From NCBI RefSeq assembly GCF_014650915.1, contig NZ_BMVW01000004.1, forward strand, positions 292,046-356,045: a stretch of 64,000 nucleotides of DNA, written 5' to 3'. Numbering within the stretch: position 1 is the stretch's first letter; each line of letters begins with the position of its first letter. Positions 32,812 to 45,399 of the stretch are shown here, piece after piece. A model generated the notes under the pieces. The model was not told the origin of the DNA, searched no databases, and saw only the letters and a program-made list of their open reading frames with translations. This stretch comes from Streptomyces poonensis. Lineage in GTDB: Bacteria; Actinomycetota; Actinomycetes; Streptomycetales; Streptomycetaceae. Position numbers and translations under genes: made by a program.

Positions 32812-33564
32812 ATGTCCGGCCACTCTAAATGGGCCACGACGAAGCACAAGAAGGCCGTCATCGATGCCAAGCGCGGCAAGCTCTTCGCGAAGCTGATCAA
32901 GAACATCGAGGTCGCGGCGCGGATGGGCGGCGTCGACCTCGAGGGCAACCCGACGCTTTACGACGCCGTGCAGAAGGCGAAGAAGCAGTCGGTCCCGAAC
33001 AAGAACATCGACTCGGCGATCAAGCGGGGCGGCGGCCTGGAGGCCGGCGGCGCCGACTACGAGACGATCATGTACGAGGGCTACGGCCCCAACGGTGTCG
33101 CGGTGCTCATCGAGTGCCTCACCGACAACCGCAACCGCGCCGCCTCCGAGGTCCGCGTCGCGATGACCCGCAACGGCGGCTCCATGGCCGACCCGGGCTC
33201 CGTGTCGTACCTGTTCAACCGCAAGGGCGTCGTGATCGTCCCCAAGGGCGAGCTGACCGAGGACGACGTCCTGGGCGCCGTGCTCGACGCGGGCGCCGAG
33301 GAGGTCAACGACCTCGGTGAGTCCTTCGAGGTGCTCAGCGAGGCCACCGACCTGGTCGCGGTCCGCACCGCCCTCCAGGAGGCCGGCATCGACTACGACT
33401 CCGCCGACGCCAACTTCGTCCCGACCATGCAGATCGAGCTGGACGAGGAGGGCGCCAAGAAGATCTTCAAGCTGATCGACGCCCTGGAGGACAGCGACGA
33501 CGTGCAGAACGTCTTCGCCAACTTCGACGTCAGCGACGAGGTCATGGCGAAGGTCGACGCGTAA
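32812..33564 (+). CDS. yebC: YebC/PmpR-family protein
   Basis: The 250-residue protein starts [27 protein letters not shown], the family signature, with the three domains of the YebC fold and an acidic C-terminal domain. Members act as DNA-binding regulators, and some YebC proteins help ribosomes through proline-rich stretches. Its place directly before ruvCAB is conserved in many bacteria. Confidence 0.94.
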   Translation: MSGHSKWATTKHKKAVIDAKRGKLFAKLIKNIEVAARMGGVDLEGNPTLYDAVQKAKKQSVPNKNIDSAIKRGGGLEAGGADYETIMYEGYGPNGVAVLIECLTDNRNRAASEVRVAMTRNGGSMADPGSVSYLFNRKGVVIVPKGELTEDDVLGAVLDAGAEEVNDLGESFEVLSEATDLVAVRTALQEAGIDYDSADANFVPTMQIELDEEGAKKIFKLIDALEDSDDVQNVFANFDVSDEVMAKVDA

Positions 33565-33611
33565 CGCATCACACACACCGCGAGGCGCGCGAGCGGCGAG
33601 CCGCGAGACGA

Positions 33612-33641
33612 ACGGGCCGACGGGAATCCCCGTCGGTCCGT
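33612..33641 (+). terminator. Hairpin between yebC and ruvC
   Basis: ACGGGCCGACGGGA and TCCCCGTCGGTCCGT pair over about 14 bp with a G-T wobble and a minimal loop, followed by CGCTTTG. Confidence 0.6.
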
Positions 33642-33703
33642 CGCTTTGTGCTCGTTGTCGGTGGCACCCGATAGCCTGCAGAAACAGGCAATCGGAGGGA
33701 GGG

Positions 33704-34294
33704 GTGCGCGTGCGCGTGCTGGGGGTGGACCCGGGACTGACGCGGTGCGGCGTCGGCGTGGTCGAGGGTGTGGCGGGCAGGCCGCTCACCATGATCGGCG
33801 TGGGTGTCGTCCGCACGCCCGCGGACGCGGACCTCGGCCACCGCCTCGTCGCCGTCGAGCAGGGCATCGAGCAGTGGCTGGACGAGCACCGGCCGGACTG
33901 CGTAGCCGTGGAACGCGTCTTCAGCCAGCACAACGTCCGCACGGTGATGGGCACCGCCCAGGCCAGCGCCGTCGCCATCCTCTGTGCCTCCCGCCGCGGC
34001 ATCCCCGTCGCGCTGCACACACCCAGCGAGGTCAAGGCCGCCGTCACCGGCAGCGGCCGCGCGGACAAGGCCCAGGTGGGCGCCATGGTCACCCGTCTGC
34101 TGCGGCTGGCGGCACCCCCGAAGCCCGCCGACGCCGCCGACGCCCTCGCCCTCGCCATCTGCCACATCTGGCGCGCCCCCGCCCAGAACAGACTCCAGCA
34201 GGCCATGGCCCTGCACGCATCCAGGGCTCCGCACACATCCGGAGCTCCGCAGACATCGCAAGCCCCGCACGCATCGAAAGGCCGGACGGCATGA
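33704..34294 (+). CDS. ruvC: Holliday junction resolvase RuvC
   Basis: The 196-residue RNase H-fold nuclease has the first catalytic Asp in [16 protein letters not shown], the Glu in [14 protein letters not shown], and [12 protein letters not shown] with the last Asp pair. It cuts Holliday junctions moved by RuvAB. GTG 33704 follows GGAGGGAGG; GTG 33710 is also possible. The last 25 residues form a short APHTS/APQTS/APHAS-type repeat outside the catalytic fold. The stop overlaps ruvA (ATGA). Confidence 0.95.
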   Translation: MRVRVLGVDPGLTRCGVGVVEGVAGRPLTMIGVGVVRTPADADLGHRLVAVEQGIEQWLDEHRPDCVAVERVFSQHNVRTVMGTAQASAVAILCASRRGIPVALHTPSEVKAAVTGSGRADKAQVGAMVTRLLRLAAPPKPADAADALALAICHIWRAPAQNRLQQAMALHASRAPHTSGAPQTSQAPHASKGRTA

Positions 34295-34896
34295 TCGCCT
34301 TCGTCAGCGGCACGGTCGCCGCACTCGCTCCCGACGCCGCGGTGATCGAGGTCGGCGGCGTGGGCATGGCCGTCCAGTGCACGCCGAACACCCTGTCCGC
34401 GCTCCGCGTCGGGCAGCCCGCCAGACTCGCCACCTCCCTCGTCGTACGGGAGGACTCGCTCACCCTGTACGGGTTTGCCGACGACGACGAGCGCCAGACC
34501 TTCGAGCTGCTCCAGACCGCCAGCGGGGTCGGCCCGCGGCTGGCCCAGGCCATGCTCGCCGTGCACACCCCGGACGCCCTGCGCCGCGCGGTCGCGACCG
34601 GCGACGAGAAGGCCCTCACCGCGGTCCCCGGCATCGGCAAGAAGGGTGCCCAGAAGCTGCTGCTCGAGCTGAAGGACCGCCTCGGGGAGCCGGTCGGCGC
34701 CCCGGCCGTCGGCAGCCCGGTCACCGCCGGCTGGCGCGACCAGCTGCATGCCGCTCTCATCGGACTGGGGTACGCCACCCGGGAGGCCGACGAGGCGGTG
34801 GCCGCGGTGGCTCCGCAGGCGGAGGCAGCCGAGGGCACGCCCCAGGTGGGCCGGTTGCTGAAGGCCGCGCTGCAGACGCTCAACAGAGCCCGCTGA
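34291..34896 (+). CDS. ruvA: Holliday junction branch migration protein RuvA
   Basis: The 201-residue protein has an N-terminal OB fold ([28 protein letters not shown]), two helix-hairpin-helix motifs ([17 protein letters not shown] and [23 protein letters not shown]) and a C-terminal RuvB-binding domain. It binds four-way junctions as a tetramer. It is translationally coupled to ruvC. Confidence 0.96.
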   Translation: MIAFVSGTVAALAPDAAVIEVGGVGMAVQCTPNTLSALRVGQPARLATSLVVREDSLTLYGFADDDERQTFELLQTASGVGPRLAQAMLAVHTPDALRRAVATGDEKALTAVPGIGKKGAQKLLLELKDRLGEPVGAPAVGSPVTAGWRDQLHAALIGLGYATREADEAVAAVAPQAEAAEGTPQVGRLLKAALQTLNRAR

Positions 34897-35026
34897 CGAA
34901 CGGCGCTCCCGGGAGCTGACCGGAAGGCGCTCACCGAGAACGGCCGGAAACGGCCCCTCGGGCTTCCCGGGCGCGCCATCCGCCCCGTACCACCCACCCG
35001 ACCGCGACCACCCGCGAGGCACAGCA

Positions 35027-36121
35027 ATGAACTGGGACGACACGACCGACCCGACTGCCGGCGAACGGCCCGTCGGGCCCGCCGGGGAGCGGCTGGTGGG
35101 CTCTGTCGCCGACCGTGAGGACCAGGCGGTCGAGGCCGCCCTGCGCCCCAAGGACCTGGACGAGTTCATCGGCCAGGAGAAGGTCCGCGAGCAGCTCGAC
35201 CTGGTGCTGCGGGCGGCACGCGCACGTGGGGCGACCGCCGACCACGTCCTGCTCTCCGGGGCCCCCGGCCTCGGCAAGACCACCCTCTCGATGATCATCG
35301 CGGCCGAGATGGGCGCACCCATCCGCATCACCAGCGGCCCCGCCATCCAGCACGCCGGCGACCTCGCCGCGATCCTCTCCTCCCTCCAGGAGGGCGAGGT
35401 CCTCTTCCTCGACGAGATCCACCGCATGTCCCGGCCCGCCGAGGAGATGCTGTACATGGCGATGGAGGACTTCCGCGTCGACGTCATCGTCGGCAAGGGG
35501 CCCGGCGCCACCGCGATCCCGCTGGAGCTGCCGCCGTTCACGCTGGTCGGCGCCACCACGCGCGCGGGTCTGCTGCCGCCCCCGCTGCGCGACCGCTTCG
35601 GTTTCACCGCGCACATGGAGTTCTACGAGCCCGCCGAGCTGGAGCGGGTCATCCACCGCTCGGCGAACCTGCTGGAGGTGGAGATCACGGCCGAGGGCGC
35701 CGGCGAGATCGCCGGCCGCTCCCGCGGCACGCCCCGCATCGCCAACCGGCTGCTGCGCCGCGTACGGGACTACGCGCAGGTCAAGGCCGACGGAGTGATC
35801 ACCAAGGACATCGCCGCGGCCGCCCTCGCCGTCTACGAGGTCGACTCCCGGGGCCTCGACCGTCTCGACCGCGCGGTGCTGGAGGCGCTGCTGAAGCTGT
35901 TCGGCGGCGGACCCGTCGGCCTGTCCACGCTCGCCGTCGCGGTGGGGGAGGAGCGCGAGACCGTCGAGGAGGTCGCCGAGCCCTTCCTCGTCCGTGAGGG
36001 ACTGCTTGCCCGCACCCCGCGCGGACGGGTCGCGACCCCCGCCGCATGGACGCATCTCGGCCTCACCCCGCCCGGCCGGGCCTCCGGGGGAAACGGACAA
36101 CAGGACTTGTTCGGGGCGTGA
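35027..36121 (+). CDS. ruvB: Holliday junction branch migration ATPase RuvB
   Basis: The 364-residue AAA+ motor has Walker [10 protein letters not shown], Walker [10 protein letters not shown], sensor [18 protein letters not shown] with the arginine finger region, and a C-terminal winged helix ([31 protein letters not shown]). It drives branch migration with RuvA. The first 40 residues are an unstructured Asp/Pro/Gly extension. Confidence 0.97.
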   Translation: MNWDDTTDPTAGERPVGPAGERLVGSVADREDQAVEAALRPKDLDEFIGQEKVREQLDLVLRAARARGATADHVLLSGAPGLGKTTLSMIIAAEMGAPIRITSGPAIQHAGDLAAILSSLQEGEVLFLDEIHRMSRPAEEMLYMAMEDFRVDVIVGKGPGATAIPLELPPFTLVGATTRAGLLPPPLRDRFGFTAHMEFYEPAELERVIHRSANLLEVEITAEGAGEIAGRSRGTPRIANRLLRRVRDYAQVKADGVITKDIAAAALAVYEVDSRGLDRLDRAVLEALLKLFGGGPVGLSTLAVAVGEERETVEEVAEPFLVREGLLARTPRGRVATPAAWTHLGLTPPGRASGGNGQQDLFGA

Positions 36122-36285
36122 CGGCGCGGGACTCGCCGGGGTCAGGAACCCCGGTGCCATGCTGTGCGTTGTTCCCTGCGTGCGGACTCGCTTAGACTCC
36201 GCCGATGCCGCCCTTGTCGGCGGCGTTCCTACCCCCAACCATCAGGCCGCTCACCATCGCGGTCGTGCGAAGGAAGTTCCGACCC

Positions 36286-36774
36286 GTGAGTCTCGTGTCC
36301 CTCCTCCCGATCATCGTGCTCATCGGGGCCATGTTCCTGATGACCCGGTCGGCCAAGAAGAAGCAGCAGCAGGCCGTCGACATGCGGAACGCCATGCAGC
36401 CAGGTTCCGGCGTCCGCACGATCGGGGGCATGTACGCGACGGTCAAGGAGGTCAACGAGGACACCGTCCTCCTCGACGCCGGACCGGGCGTCGAGCTGCT
36501 CTTCGCGAAGAACGCCATCGGGGCCGTCCTCGGCGACGACGAGTACAACCGCATCGTCCACGGCGTCGAGCACGACCTGAAGACCGACGGCACCGTGGTC
36601 CCGGACGACGCCTCCTCCCTCACCGGGACCGACGAGCCCGCCGCCGACGCCGCCGACAAGCCCCTCGACCTCAGCAAGAAGGACGAGGCCGAGGAGAGCG
36701 CCGTGCAGGACGCCGAGCCGAAGGCCGACGTCGCGGAGCCGAAGAAGACCGACGGCGAGTCCGACGCGAAGTAA
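36286..36774 (+). CDS. yajC: Preprotein translocase accessory subunit YajC
   Basis: The 162-residue protein has one N-terminal transmembrane helix (LLPIIVLIGAMFLMTRSAKKKQQQ) followed by the YajC fold GSGVRTIGGMYATVKEV. A long acidic, Lys-containing tail (KKDEAEESAVQDAEPKADVAEPKK) extends past the normal end. It belongs to the SecDF-YajC complex. GTG 36286 after AAGGAAG is chosen; an upstream frame would add 27 residues before the membrane helix. Confidence 0.92.
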   Translation: MSLVSLLPIIVLIGAMFLMTRSAKKKQQQAVDMRNAMQPGSGVRTIGGMYATVKEVNEDTVLLDAGPGVELLFAKNAIGAVLGDDEYNRIVHGVEHDLKTDGTVVPDDASSLTGTDEPAADAADKPLDLSKKDEAEESAVQDAEPKADVAEPKKTDGESDAK

Positions 36775-36915
36775 GCACGGCCCGGCAGCGCGGCGCGACC
36801 CGCTCGCGTCCCGCGTCACCCGGGACGTGCCGTTCCCGCACGGAGTCCCGACACCATGGCACGGCCGTCCGCGCGCCCACCCGGCGCCGGGCGGCCCGAG
36901 AGGGAGTACGAGAAG

Positions 36916-38721
36916 GTGGCAGCACCGAAGAAGGGCCGGAGCGCGAGCGCCCAGAGCAGACCAGGCCGCGCACTGGCTCTCATCCTGATCGCCCTCGTGG
37001 CGCTCACCGGGGGAATGTTCCTCTCCGGACACACCACTCCGCGTCTCGGCATCGACCTCGCCGGCGGTACGAGCATCACGCTGACGGCGGTCTCCGAGCC
37101 CGGCCAGGCCAACGCGATCAACAAGACCAACATGGACACCGCGGTCGAGATCATGGAGCGCCGTGTCAATGGACTCGGCGTGTCCGAGGCGGAGGTCCAG
37201 ACCCAGGGTCGCGAGAACATCATCGTCAACATTCCCAAGGGCACCAACTCCGCACAGGCCCGGGAACAGGTCGGCACCACCGCCAAGCTCTACTTCCGCC
37301 CGGTCGTCGCCACCGAGGTCTCCGGCACCGACGCGACGGCCAGCCCCAGCGCCAGCCCGAGCGCCGGCTCCAGCGGCAGCGCCTCCCCGAGCGCGTCGCC
37401 CTCCGCCGACGAGTCGGCCGCGGACGAGGAGAAGGCCAGCTCGTCGTCCTCCGGCTCCGCGACCCCGTCGGCGAGCGCCACCTCGCAGGGCCGCGCGATC
37501 ACCGACGGACTCAAGGCCGACGCCACGCCGAGCGGCTCGGCCTCCGCGAGCACCGAAGCCTCCCCGTCCGCGTCCGCGTCGACGAGTGCCGACACCGGCT
37601 CCGACGCCGCGACCGCCGACCTCCAGGCGGCGTACACCAAGCTCGACTGCACCAAGGCCGACCAGCGCTCCGAGGCCGGCAAGGGCGTCAAGCCCGAGGA
37701 CTCGACCCTCGCCTGCGGCCAGAACGCGCAGGGCCAGTGGCAGAAGTACATCCTCGGCCCGGCCGAGGTCGACGGCACCGACGTCGACAAGGCCCAGGCG
37801 GTGTTCGACACCCAGAGCGCCGCGGGCTGGAAGGTCACCATGGACTTCACGTCCGGCGGTGCCAAGAAGTTCGCCGACATCACCGGCAAGCTCGCCCAGA
37901 ACCAGTCCCCGCAGAACCAGTTCGCGATCGTCCTCGACGGTGACGTGGTCTCCGACCCGTACGTCAACCAGTCGATCACCGGTGGCAACGCCGAGATCTC
38001 CGGCAGCTTCACCCAGGAGGAGGCCCAGGGCCTCTCCAACATGCTGTCGTACGGCGCGCTCCCGCTCACCTTCAAGGAGTCGAGCGTCACCACCGTCACC
38101 GCCGCGCTCGGCGGTGAGCAGCTGCACGCCGGTCTGATCGCCGGCGCCATCGGCCTCGCCCTGGTCGTGATCTACCTGCTCGTCTACTACCGCGGTCTGT
38201 CGCTCATCGCGATCGCCTCGCTGCTCGTCTCCGCGGCCCTGACGTACACGATCATGTCGCTGCTCGGCCCGGCCATCGGCTTCGCGCTGAACCTGCCGGC
38301 CGTCTGCGGTGCCATCGTCGCCATCGGCATCACCGCCGACTCGTTCATCGTGTACTTCGAACGGGTCCGGGACGAGATCCGCGAGGGCCGCTCGCTGCGC
38401 CCCGCCGTCGAGCGGGCCTGGCCGCGTGCCCGGCGCACCATCCTGGTCTCCGACTTCGTGTCGTTCCTCGCCGCGGCGGTGCTCTTCATCGTCACCGTCG
38501 GCAAGGTCCAGGGCTTCGCGTTCACGCTGGGTCTGACCACCCTGCTCGACGTGGTCGTGGTCTTCCTCTTCACCAAGCCGCTGCTGACGCTCCTGGCCCG
38601 CACGAAGTTCTTCGGAGGCGGCCACAAGTGGTCCGGCCTCGACCCGAAGCGACTCGGTGCCCGGCCTCCGCTGCGCCGCACCCGCCGTCCCGCCGTCCCC
38701 GTCGACCCCAAGGAGGCGTGA
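36916..38721 (+). CDS. secD: Protein translocase subunit SecD
   Basis: The 601-residue RND-family protein has TM1, then GIDLAGGTSITLTA, the large P1 periplasmic domain, and five C-terminal helices with LGGEQLHAGLIAGAIGLALV and ITADSFIVYFERVRDEIREG. With SecF it uses the proton gradient to finish export. Residues from about 135 to 235 are a Ser/Ala/Pro/Asp-rich low-complexity insertion within P1. GTG 36916 follows AGGGAG; an ATG 60 bp upstream is possible. Confidence 0.95.
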   Translation: MAAPKKGRSASAQSRPGRALALILIALVALTGGMFLSGHTTPRLGIDLAGGTSITLTAVSEPGQANAINKTNMDTAVEIMERRVNGLGVSEAEVQTQGRENIIVNIPKGTNSAQAREQVGTTAKLYFRPVVATEVSGTDATASPSASPSAGSSGSASPSASPSADESAADEEKASSSSSGSATPSASATSQGRAITDGLKADATPSGSASASTEASPSASASTSADTGSDAATADLQAAYTKLDCTKADQRSEAGKGVKPEDSTLACGQNAQGQWQKYILGPAEVDGTDVDKAQAVFDTQSAAGWKVTMDFTSGGAKKFADITGKLAQNQSPQNQFAIVLDGDVVSDPYVNQSITGGNAEISGSFTQEEAQGLSNMLSYGALPLTFKESSVTTVTAALGGEQLHAGLIAGAIGLALVVIYLLVYYRGLSLIAIASLLVSAALTYTIMSLLGPAIGFALNLPAVCGAIVAIGITADSFIVYFERVRDEIREGRSLRPAVERAWPRARRTILVSDFVSFLAAAVLFIVTVGKVQGFAFTLGLTTLLDVVVVFLFTKPLLTLLARTKFFGGGHKWSGLDPKRLGARPPLRRTRRPAVPVDPKEA

Positions 38722-38722
38722 G

Positions 38723-39844
38723 ATGTCGAAACTCGGCACCCTCGGCGCCCGGCTCCACCGCGGCGAGGTCGGCTACGACTTCGTCGGCAAGCGCTTCATC
38801 TGGTACGGCGTCTCCGTCCTGATCACCGTCCTCGCCATCGTGGGCCTCGCCGTCCGCGGCCTGAACATGGGCATCGAGTTCCAGGGCGGCGCCGTCTTCA
38901 CCACCCCGGAGACCAAGATCTCGGCCTCCCAGGCGGAGACGTACGCGGAAGACGCCGCGGGCCACGACGCCATCGTGCAGGAGCTCGGTTCCGGCGGACT
39001 GCGCATCCAGGTCTCCGGCGTCGACACCGCCAAGTCCGACCAGATCAAGGAACAGCTCGCCCAGGACCTCAAGGTCGACGCGGAGAAGATCAACGCCGAC
39101 CTCGTCGGCCCCAGCTGGGGCGACCAGATCGCCAACAAGGCCTGGCAGGGCCTCGGCATCTTCCTGGTCCTCGTGGTGATCTACCTGGCGATCGCCTTCG
39201 AGTGGCGGATGGCGCTCGCCGCCTTCGTGGCCCTCATCCACGACATCACGATCACGGTCGGCATCTACGCCCTGGTCGGCTTCGAGGTGACACCGGGCAC
39301 GGTGATCGGTCTGCTGACCATCCTCGGTTACTCGCTCTACGACACGGTCGTCGTCTTCGACAGCCTCAAGGAGCAGACGAAGGACCTCACCAAGCAGACC
39401 CGCTGGACGTACAGCGAGATCGCCAACCGCTCGATCAACGGCACCCTGGTCCGCTCCATCAACACCACGGTGGTCGCGCTGCTGCCGGTCGCCGGCCTGC
39501 TGTTCATCGGCGGCGGCGTCCTCGGCGCCGGCATGCTGAACGACATCTCCCTGTCGCTGTTCGTGGGTCTGGCCGCCGGTGCGTACTCCTCGATCTTCAT
39601 CGCCACGCCGCTCGTCGCCGACCTCAAGGAGCGCGAGCCGAAGATGAAGGCCCTCAAGAAGCGCGTCCTGGCCAAGCGGGCACAATCCGCGGGCCAGGAC
39701 CAGGACGGGACCGACCCGGCCGAAGCCGGTGACGAGCCGTACGGCGACGAGCCGGAGGACGCCACCCCCGCGGTCGTCGGCCCCCGCCACCAGCCCGCGT
39801 CCCGCACCCGGGGACGCGGCCGACCCTCCGGAAAGCGTCGATGA
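38723..39844 (+). CDS. secF: Protein translocase subunit SecF
   Basis: The 373-residue partner of SecD has TM1 with LNMGIEFQGGAVF, a smaller periplasmic domain, and five further helices including LTILGYSLYDTVVVFDSLKEQ and INTTVVALLPVAGLLFIGG. The cytoplasmic C-terminus is acidic, then strongly basic (SRTRGRGRPSGKRR). The ATG lies 1 bp after the secD stop; the end overlaps apt (ATGA). Confidence 0.96.
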   Translation: MSKLGTLGARLHRGEVGYDFVGKRFIWYGVSVLITVLAIVGLAVRGLNMGIEFQGGAVFTTPETKISASQAETYAEDAAGHDAIVQELGSGGLRIQVSGVDTAKSDQIKEQLAQDLKVDAEKINADLVGPSWGDQIANKAWQGLGIFLVLVVIYLAIAFEWRMALAAFVALIHDITITVGIYALVGFEVTPGTVIGLLTILGYSLYDTVVVFDSLKEQTKDLTKQTRWTYSEIANRSINGTLVRSINTTVVALLPVAGLLFIGGGVLGAGMLNDISLSLFVGLAAGAYSSIFIATPLVADLKEREPKMKALKKRVLAKRAQSAGQDQDGTDPAEAGDEPYGDEPEDATPAVVGPRHQPASRTRGRGRPSGKRR

Positions 39845-40380
39845 CCGACATTCAAGAACTCCTGCTCAGCCGCATCCGCGACGTCCGTGACTACCCGCAG
39901 CCCGGTGTGATGTTCAAGGACATCACGCCCCTGCTGGCGGACCCGGAGGCGTTCGGCGCCCTCACCGACACCCTGGCGGAGATCGCCGTCGGCAACGGCG
40001 CCACCAAGATCGTCGGTCTGGAGGCGCGCGGCTTCATCCTCGGCGCACCGGTCGCCGTCCGCGCCGGCGTCGGCTTCATCCCCGTGCGCAAGGCGGGCAA
40101 GCTCCCCGGAGCGACCCTCAGCCAGGCGTACGACCTGGAGTACGGCACCGCGGAGATCGAGGTGCACGCCGAGGACCTCGCCGCCGGCGACCGCGTCATG
40201 GTCATCGACGACGTCCTCGCCACGGGCGGCACCGCCGAGGCCTCGCTCCAGCTCATCCGCCGGGCAGGAGCCGAGGTCGCGGGCGTCGCCGTCCTGATGG
40301 AGCTGGGCTTCCTCGGCGGCCGGGCCCGCCTGGAGCCGGCCCTCGCGGGCGCCCCGCTGGAGGCCCTGCTCCAGGTCTGA
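39841..40380 (+). CDS. apt: Adenine phosphoribosyltransferase
   Basis: The 179-residue protein has YPQPGVMFKDITPLL, EARGFILGAPVA, and the PRPP-binding loop VMVIDDVLATGGTAEA. It salvages adenine to AMP. It sits between secF and rel, as in M. tuberculosis and other actinobacteria, and is followed by a terminator. Confidence 0.96.
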   Translation: MTDIQELLLSRIRDVRDYPQPGVMFKDITPLLADPEAFGALTDTLAEIAVGNGATKIVGLEARGFILGAPVAVRAGVGFIPVRKAGKLPGATLSQAYDLEYGTAEIEVHAEDLAAGDRVMVIDDVLATGGTAEASLQLIRRAGAEVAGVAVLMELGFLGGRARLEPALAGAPLEALLQV

Positions 40381-40451
40381 GCAGCCCCCTGACAGGGGCG
40401 GGCCCACCAGGACCGTCGTAGCCCCGCACAGGAGCACACAGCACCGCGGAG

Positions 40452-40479
40452 GCGGGCACCGGAGGAATCCGGTGCCCGC
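40452..40479 (+). terminator. Terminator between apt and rel
   Basis: GCGGGCACCGG (40452-40462) pairs with CCGGTGCCCGC (40469-40479) with loop AGGAAT, followed by T. A TACCAT -10-like element at 40545-40550 could serve rel separately. Confidence 0.75.
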
Positions 40480-40601
40480 TTCACGCGTTTCTCCAGTGCA
40501 AGGGCGTCTCACCGGTCGAAGACGAGCCAAAAGCCCGGGATCGCTACCATGGGGTCTCCGGAGCCTGACCGGGGGACCCGGATCGCGCACGAGGAGCCCT
40601 C

Positions 40602-43133
<2,532 letters not shown>

Positions 43134-43137
43134 CGCA

Positions 43138-43184
43138 TACGACGGTGCCGCCTCCCCGAAGCAGGGGGAGGCGGCACCGTCGTA
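43138..43184. terminator. Bidirectional terminator between rel and the DUF349 gene
   Basis: TACGACGGTGCCGCCTCCCC (43138-43157) is a perfect 20-bp inverted repeat of 43165-43184 with a 7-nt loop, between convergent genes. Confidence 0.88.
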
Positions 43185-43197
43185 CGGGGAACCGGCG

Positions 43198-44427
43198 TCA
43201 GCCGCCGAACTCCTGCAGCCCCTTCAGCGCCTGGTCCAGCAGTGCCTGACGGCCGTCCAGCTCCTGCTGGAGCTTGTCGGCCTTGGCGTCGTTGCCGGCG
43301 GCGCGGGCCGCCTCGATCTGGCCCTTCAGCTTGTCGACGGCCGCCTGGAGCTGGCCCGTGAGCCCCTCGGCCCGGGCGCGGGCCTCCGGGTTCGTACGGC
43401 GCCACTCCGCTTCCTCGGAGTCCTGGAGGGCCCGCTCCACCGCGTGCATCCGGCCCTCCACCTTGGGGCGGGCGTCCCGCGGGACGTGGCCGATGGCCTC
43501 CCAGCGCTCGTTGATGGAGCGGAACGCGGCACGCGCCGCCTTCAGGTCCGTGACCGGCAGCAGCCGCTCCGCCTCCTCGGCCAGCTCCTCCTTGAGCTTG
43601 AGGTTCTCGGCCTGCTCGGCGTCACGCTCGGCGAACACGGCACCGCGGGCGGCGAAGAACACGTCCTGGGCGCCGCGGAAGCGGTTCCACAGGTCGTCCT
43701 CGTGCTCGCGCTGCGCGCGGCCCGCCGCCTTCCACTCCGCCATCAGTTCGCGGTAGCGGGCCGCGGTCGGCCCCCAGTCCGTCGAGTCCGACAGCGCCTC
43801 GGCCTCCGCGACCAGCCGCTCCTTGACCTTGCGGGCGTCCTCGCGCTGCGCGTCCAGCTGCGCGAAGTGCGCCTTGCGCCGCTTGGAGAACGCCGAGCGG
43901 GCGTGCGAGAAGCGGTGCCACAGCTCGTCGTCCGACTTGCGGTCCAGCCGCGGCAGCCCCTTCCAGGTGTCCACCAGCGCCCGCAGCCGCTCACCGGCCG
44001 ACCGCCACTGGTCGGACTGGGCCAGCTGCTCCGCCTCGGTGACCAGCGCCTCCTTGGCATGGCGCGCCTCGTCGGACTGCTTGGCCCGCTGTACCTTGCG
44101 CTCCTCGCGGCGTGCCTCGACGGTCTCGACGAGCTTGTCCAGCCGGGTCCGCAGCGCGTCCAGGTCCCCCACCGCGTGGTGCGCGTCCACCTGCTCCCGC
44201 AGATGGCCGATCGCGGTCTGGGCGTCCTTGGCCGACAGGTCGGTGGTCCGTACCCGTCGCTCGAGGAGGCCGATCTCGACAACGAGGCCTTCGTACTTGC
44301 GCTCGAAGTAGGCCAGCGCCTCCTCGGGAGAGCCGGCCTGCCAGGAGCCGACGACCTGCTCGCCGTCGGCCGTACGCACGTACACGGTCCCCGTCTCGTC
44401 GACGCGGCCCCACGGGTCGCTGCTCAC
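43198..44427 (-). CDS. DUF349 repeat coiled-coil protein
   Basis: The 409-residue protein is almost wholly helical. After an N-terminal strand region (DPWGRVDETGTVYVRTADG) and a coiled coil it has at least three DUF349 repeats, each with a W..LW.RF..A pattern (DDELWHRFSHARSAFSKRRKAHF, EDDLWNRFRGAQDVFFAARGAVF, RWEAIGHVPRDARPKVEGRMHAVE). A long C-terminal coiled coil follows. Function is unknown; DUF349 proteins occur in nucleic-acid or stress contexts. GTG 44427 is preceded by GGAGGAGG, so the 35-residue upstream frame is dropped. Confidence 0.87.
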   Translation of the reverse strand: MSSDPWGRVDETGTVYVRTADGEQVVGSWQAGSPEEALAYFERKYEGLVVEIGLLERRVRTTDLSAKDAQTAIGHLREQVDAHHAVGDLDALRTRLDKLVETVEARREERKVQRAKQSDEARHAKEALVTEAEQLAQSDQWRSAGERLRALVDTWKGLPRLDRKSDDELWHRFSHARSAFSKRRKAHFAQLDAQREDARKVKERLVAEAEALSDSTDWGPTAARYRELMAEWKAAGRAQREHEDDLWNRFRGAQDVFFAARGAVFAERDAEQAENLKLKEELAEEAERLLPVTDLKAARAAFRSINERWEAIGHVPRDARPKVEGRMHAVERALQDSEEAEWRRTNPEARARAEGLTGQLQAAVDKLKGQIEAARAAGNDAKADKLQQELDGRQALLDQALKGLQEFGG

Positions 44428-44562
44428 AGCGCCTCCTCCACATGATGCCTGCGGGGGCCTGCTGCACCCCCGGGCATCGTCCACAGTTTCGTCACGGCCA
44501 ACATAGGCGACCGGCGGGGCGGCTGTCCGCATCCCGCGCGACCGAAATTTCGCAGCTGGCGG

Positions 44563-45399
44563 TCAGGATTCGGTGACGGTCGCCTTGTCGATCACCACGG
44601 TCGCGTTCGGTGCGCCGTCCCCCATGCCCGTGTTCTCGCCCGCCTCGGCGATCTTCTTCAGGACCTTCATGCCCGATTCGGAAATCGTCCCGAACGGTGT
44701 GTAGTTGGCCGGCAGCTGACTGTCCTCGTAGACGAGGAAGAACTGGCTGCCGCCGGTGTCGCGGCCCTCGCCGGTCTGGGCGTTGTACTGGTTGGCCATG
44801 GCGACCGTTCCCGCCGGGTACACGTCGCCCTTGAGGCTCTTGTCCTTCAGGTTCTCGTCCGGGATCGTGTAGCCGGGTCCGCCCGCGCCGGTGCCCTGCG
44901 GGTCGCCGCACTGGAGCACGTAGATGCCGGACGTGGTGAGCCGGTGGCACTTCGTGTGGTCCAGGTAACCCTTGCCCACCAGGAAGTTGAACGAGTTCAC
45001 CGTGTGCGGTGCCTTGGACGCGTCCATGGCTATGTCGATGTCACCGCAGGTGGTCTGCAGCGCCATCGTGTACGTCGCGCTCTTGTCGATGGTGATCTCG
45101 GGCTCCTTCTTGAACGTGAGCTCCTTCACCTCGCCCTTCGCGGCCTTCTCGCACGGGTCCGGCGCCTTGCTGGCCGAGGCGCTCGGAGTCACCTCCGCGC
45201 TCGCGTTCTCCTTGCTGTCGTCGCCCTTCAGTACGTCGGTCGTGTAGAGCCCGACACTGCCGATGACGATCACGCCGAGGACCGAGGCGATCACGGAGTT
45301 GCGGATGCGGGCCTTGCGCCGCGCGGCCGTACGCCGCTGCTGCTGCCGCAAGAACTTCTCCCGGGCGAGCTGACGCCGCCGCTGTTCCTGGCTGACCAC
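44563..45399 (-). CDS. Membrane-anchored cyclophilin-type peptidyl-prolyl isomerase
   Basis: The 278-residue protein has a basic N-terminus, one transmembrane helix (RNSVIASVLGVIVIGSVGLYTT), a Ser/Ala linker, and a cyclophilin domain. The domain has CHRLTTSGIYVLQCGDPQGTGAGGPGYTIPDE and GGSQFFLVYEDSQL. It probably folds secreted proteins outside the membrane. Two extra cysteines (CEKAAKG, TTCGDI) suggest a disulfide. It is divergent from the MBL hydrolase gene. Confidence 0.9.
   Translation of the reverse strand: MVSQEQRRRQLAREKFLRQQQRRTAARRKARIRNSVIASVLGVIVIGSVGLYTTDVLKGDDSKENASAEVTPSASASKAPDPCEKAAKGEVKELTFKKEPEITIDKSATYTMALQTTCGDIDIAMDASKAPHTVNSFNFLVGKGYLDHTKCHRLTTSGIYVLQCGDPQGTGAGGPGYTIPDENLKDKSLKGDVYPAGTVAMANQYNAQTGEGRDTGGSQFFLVYEDSQLPANYTPFGTISESGMKVLKKIAEAGENTGMGDGAPNATVVIDKATVTES

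Noticed and set aside
32791..35616. A 941-residue antisense frame spanning yebC, ruvC and ruvA
   Set aside because: It crosses three confident genes, and the composition is that of a codon shadow.
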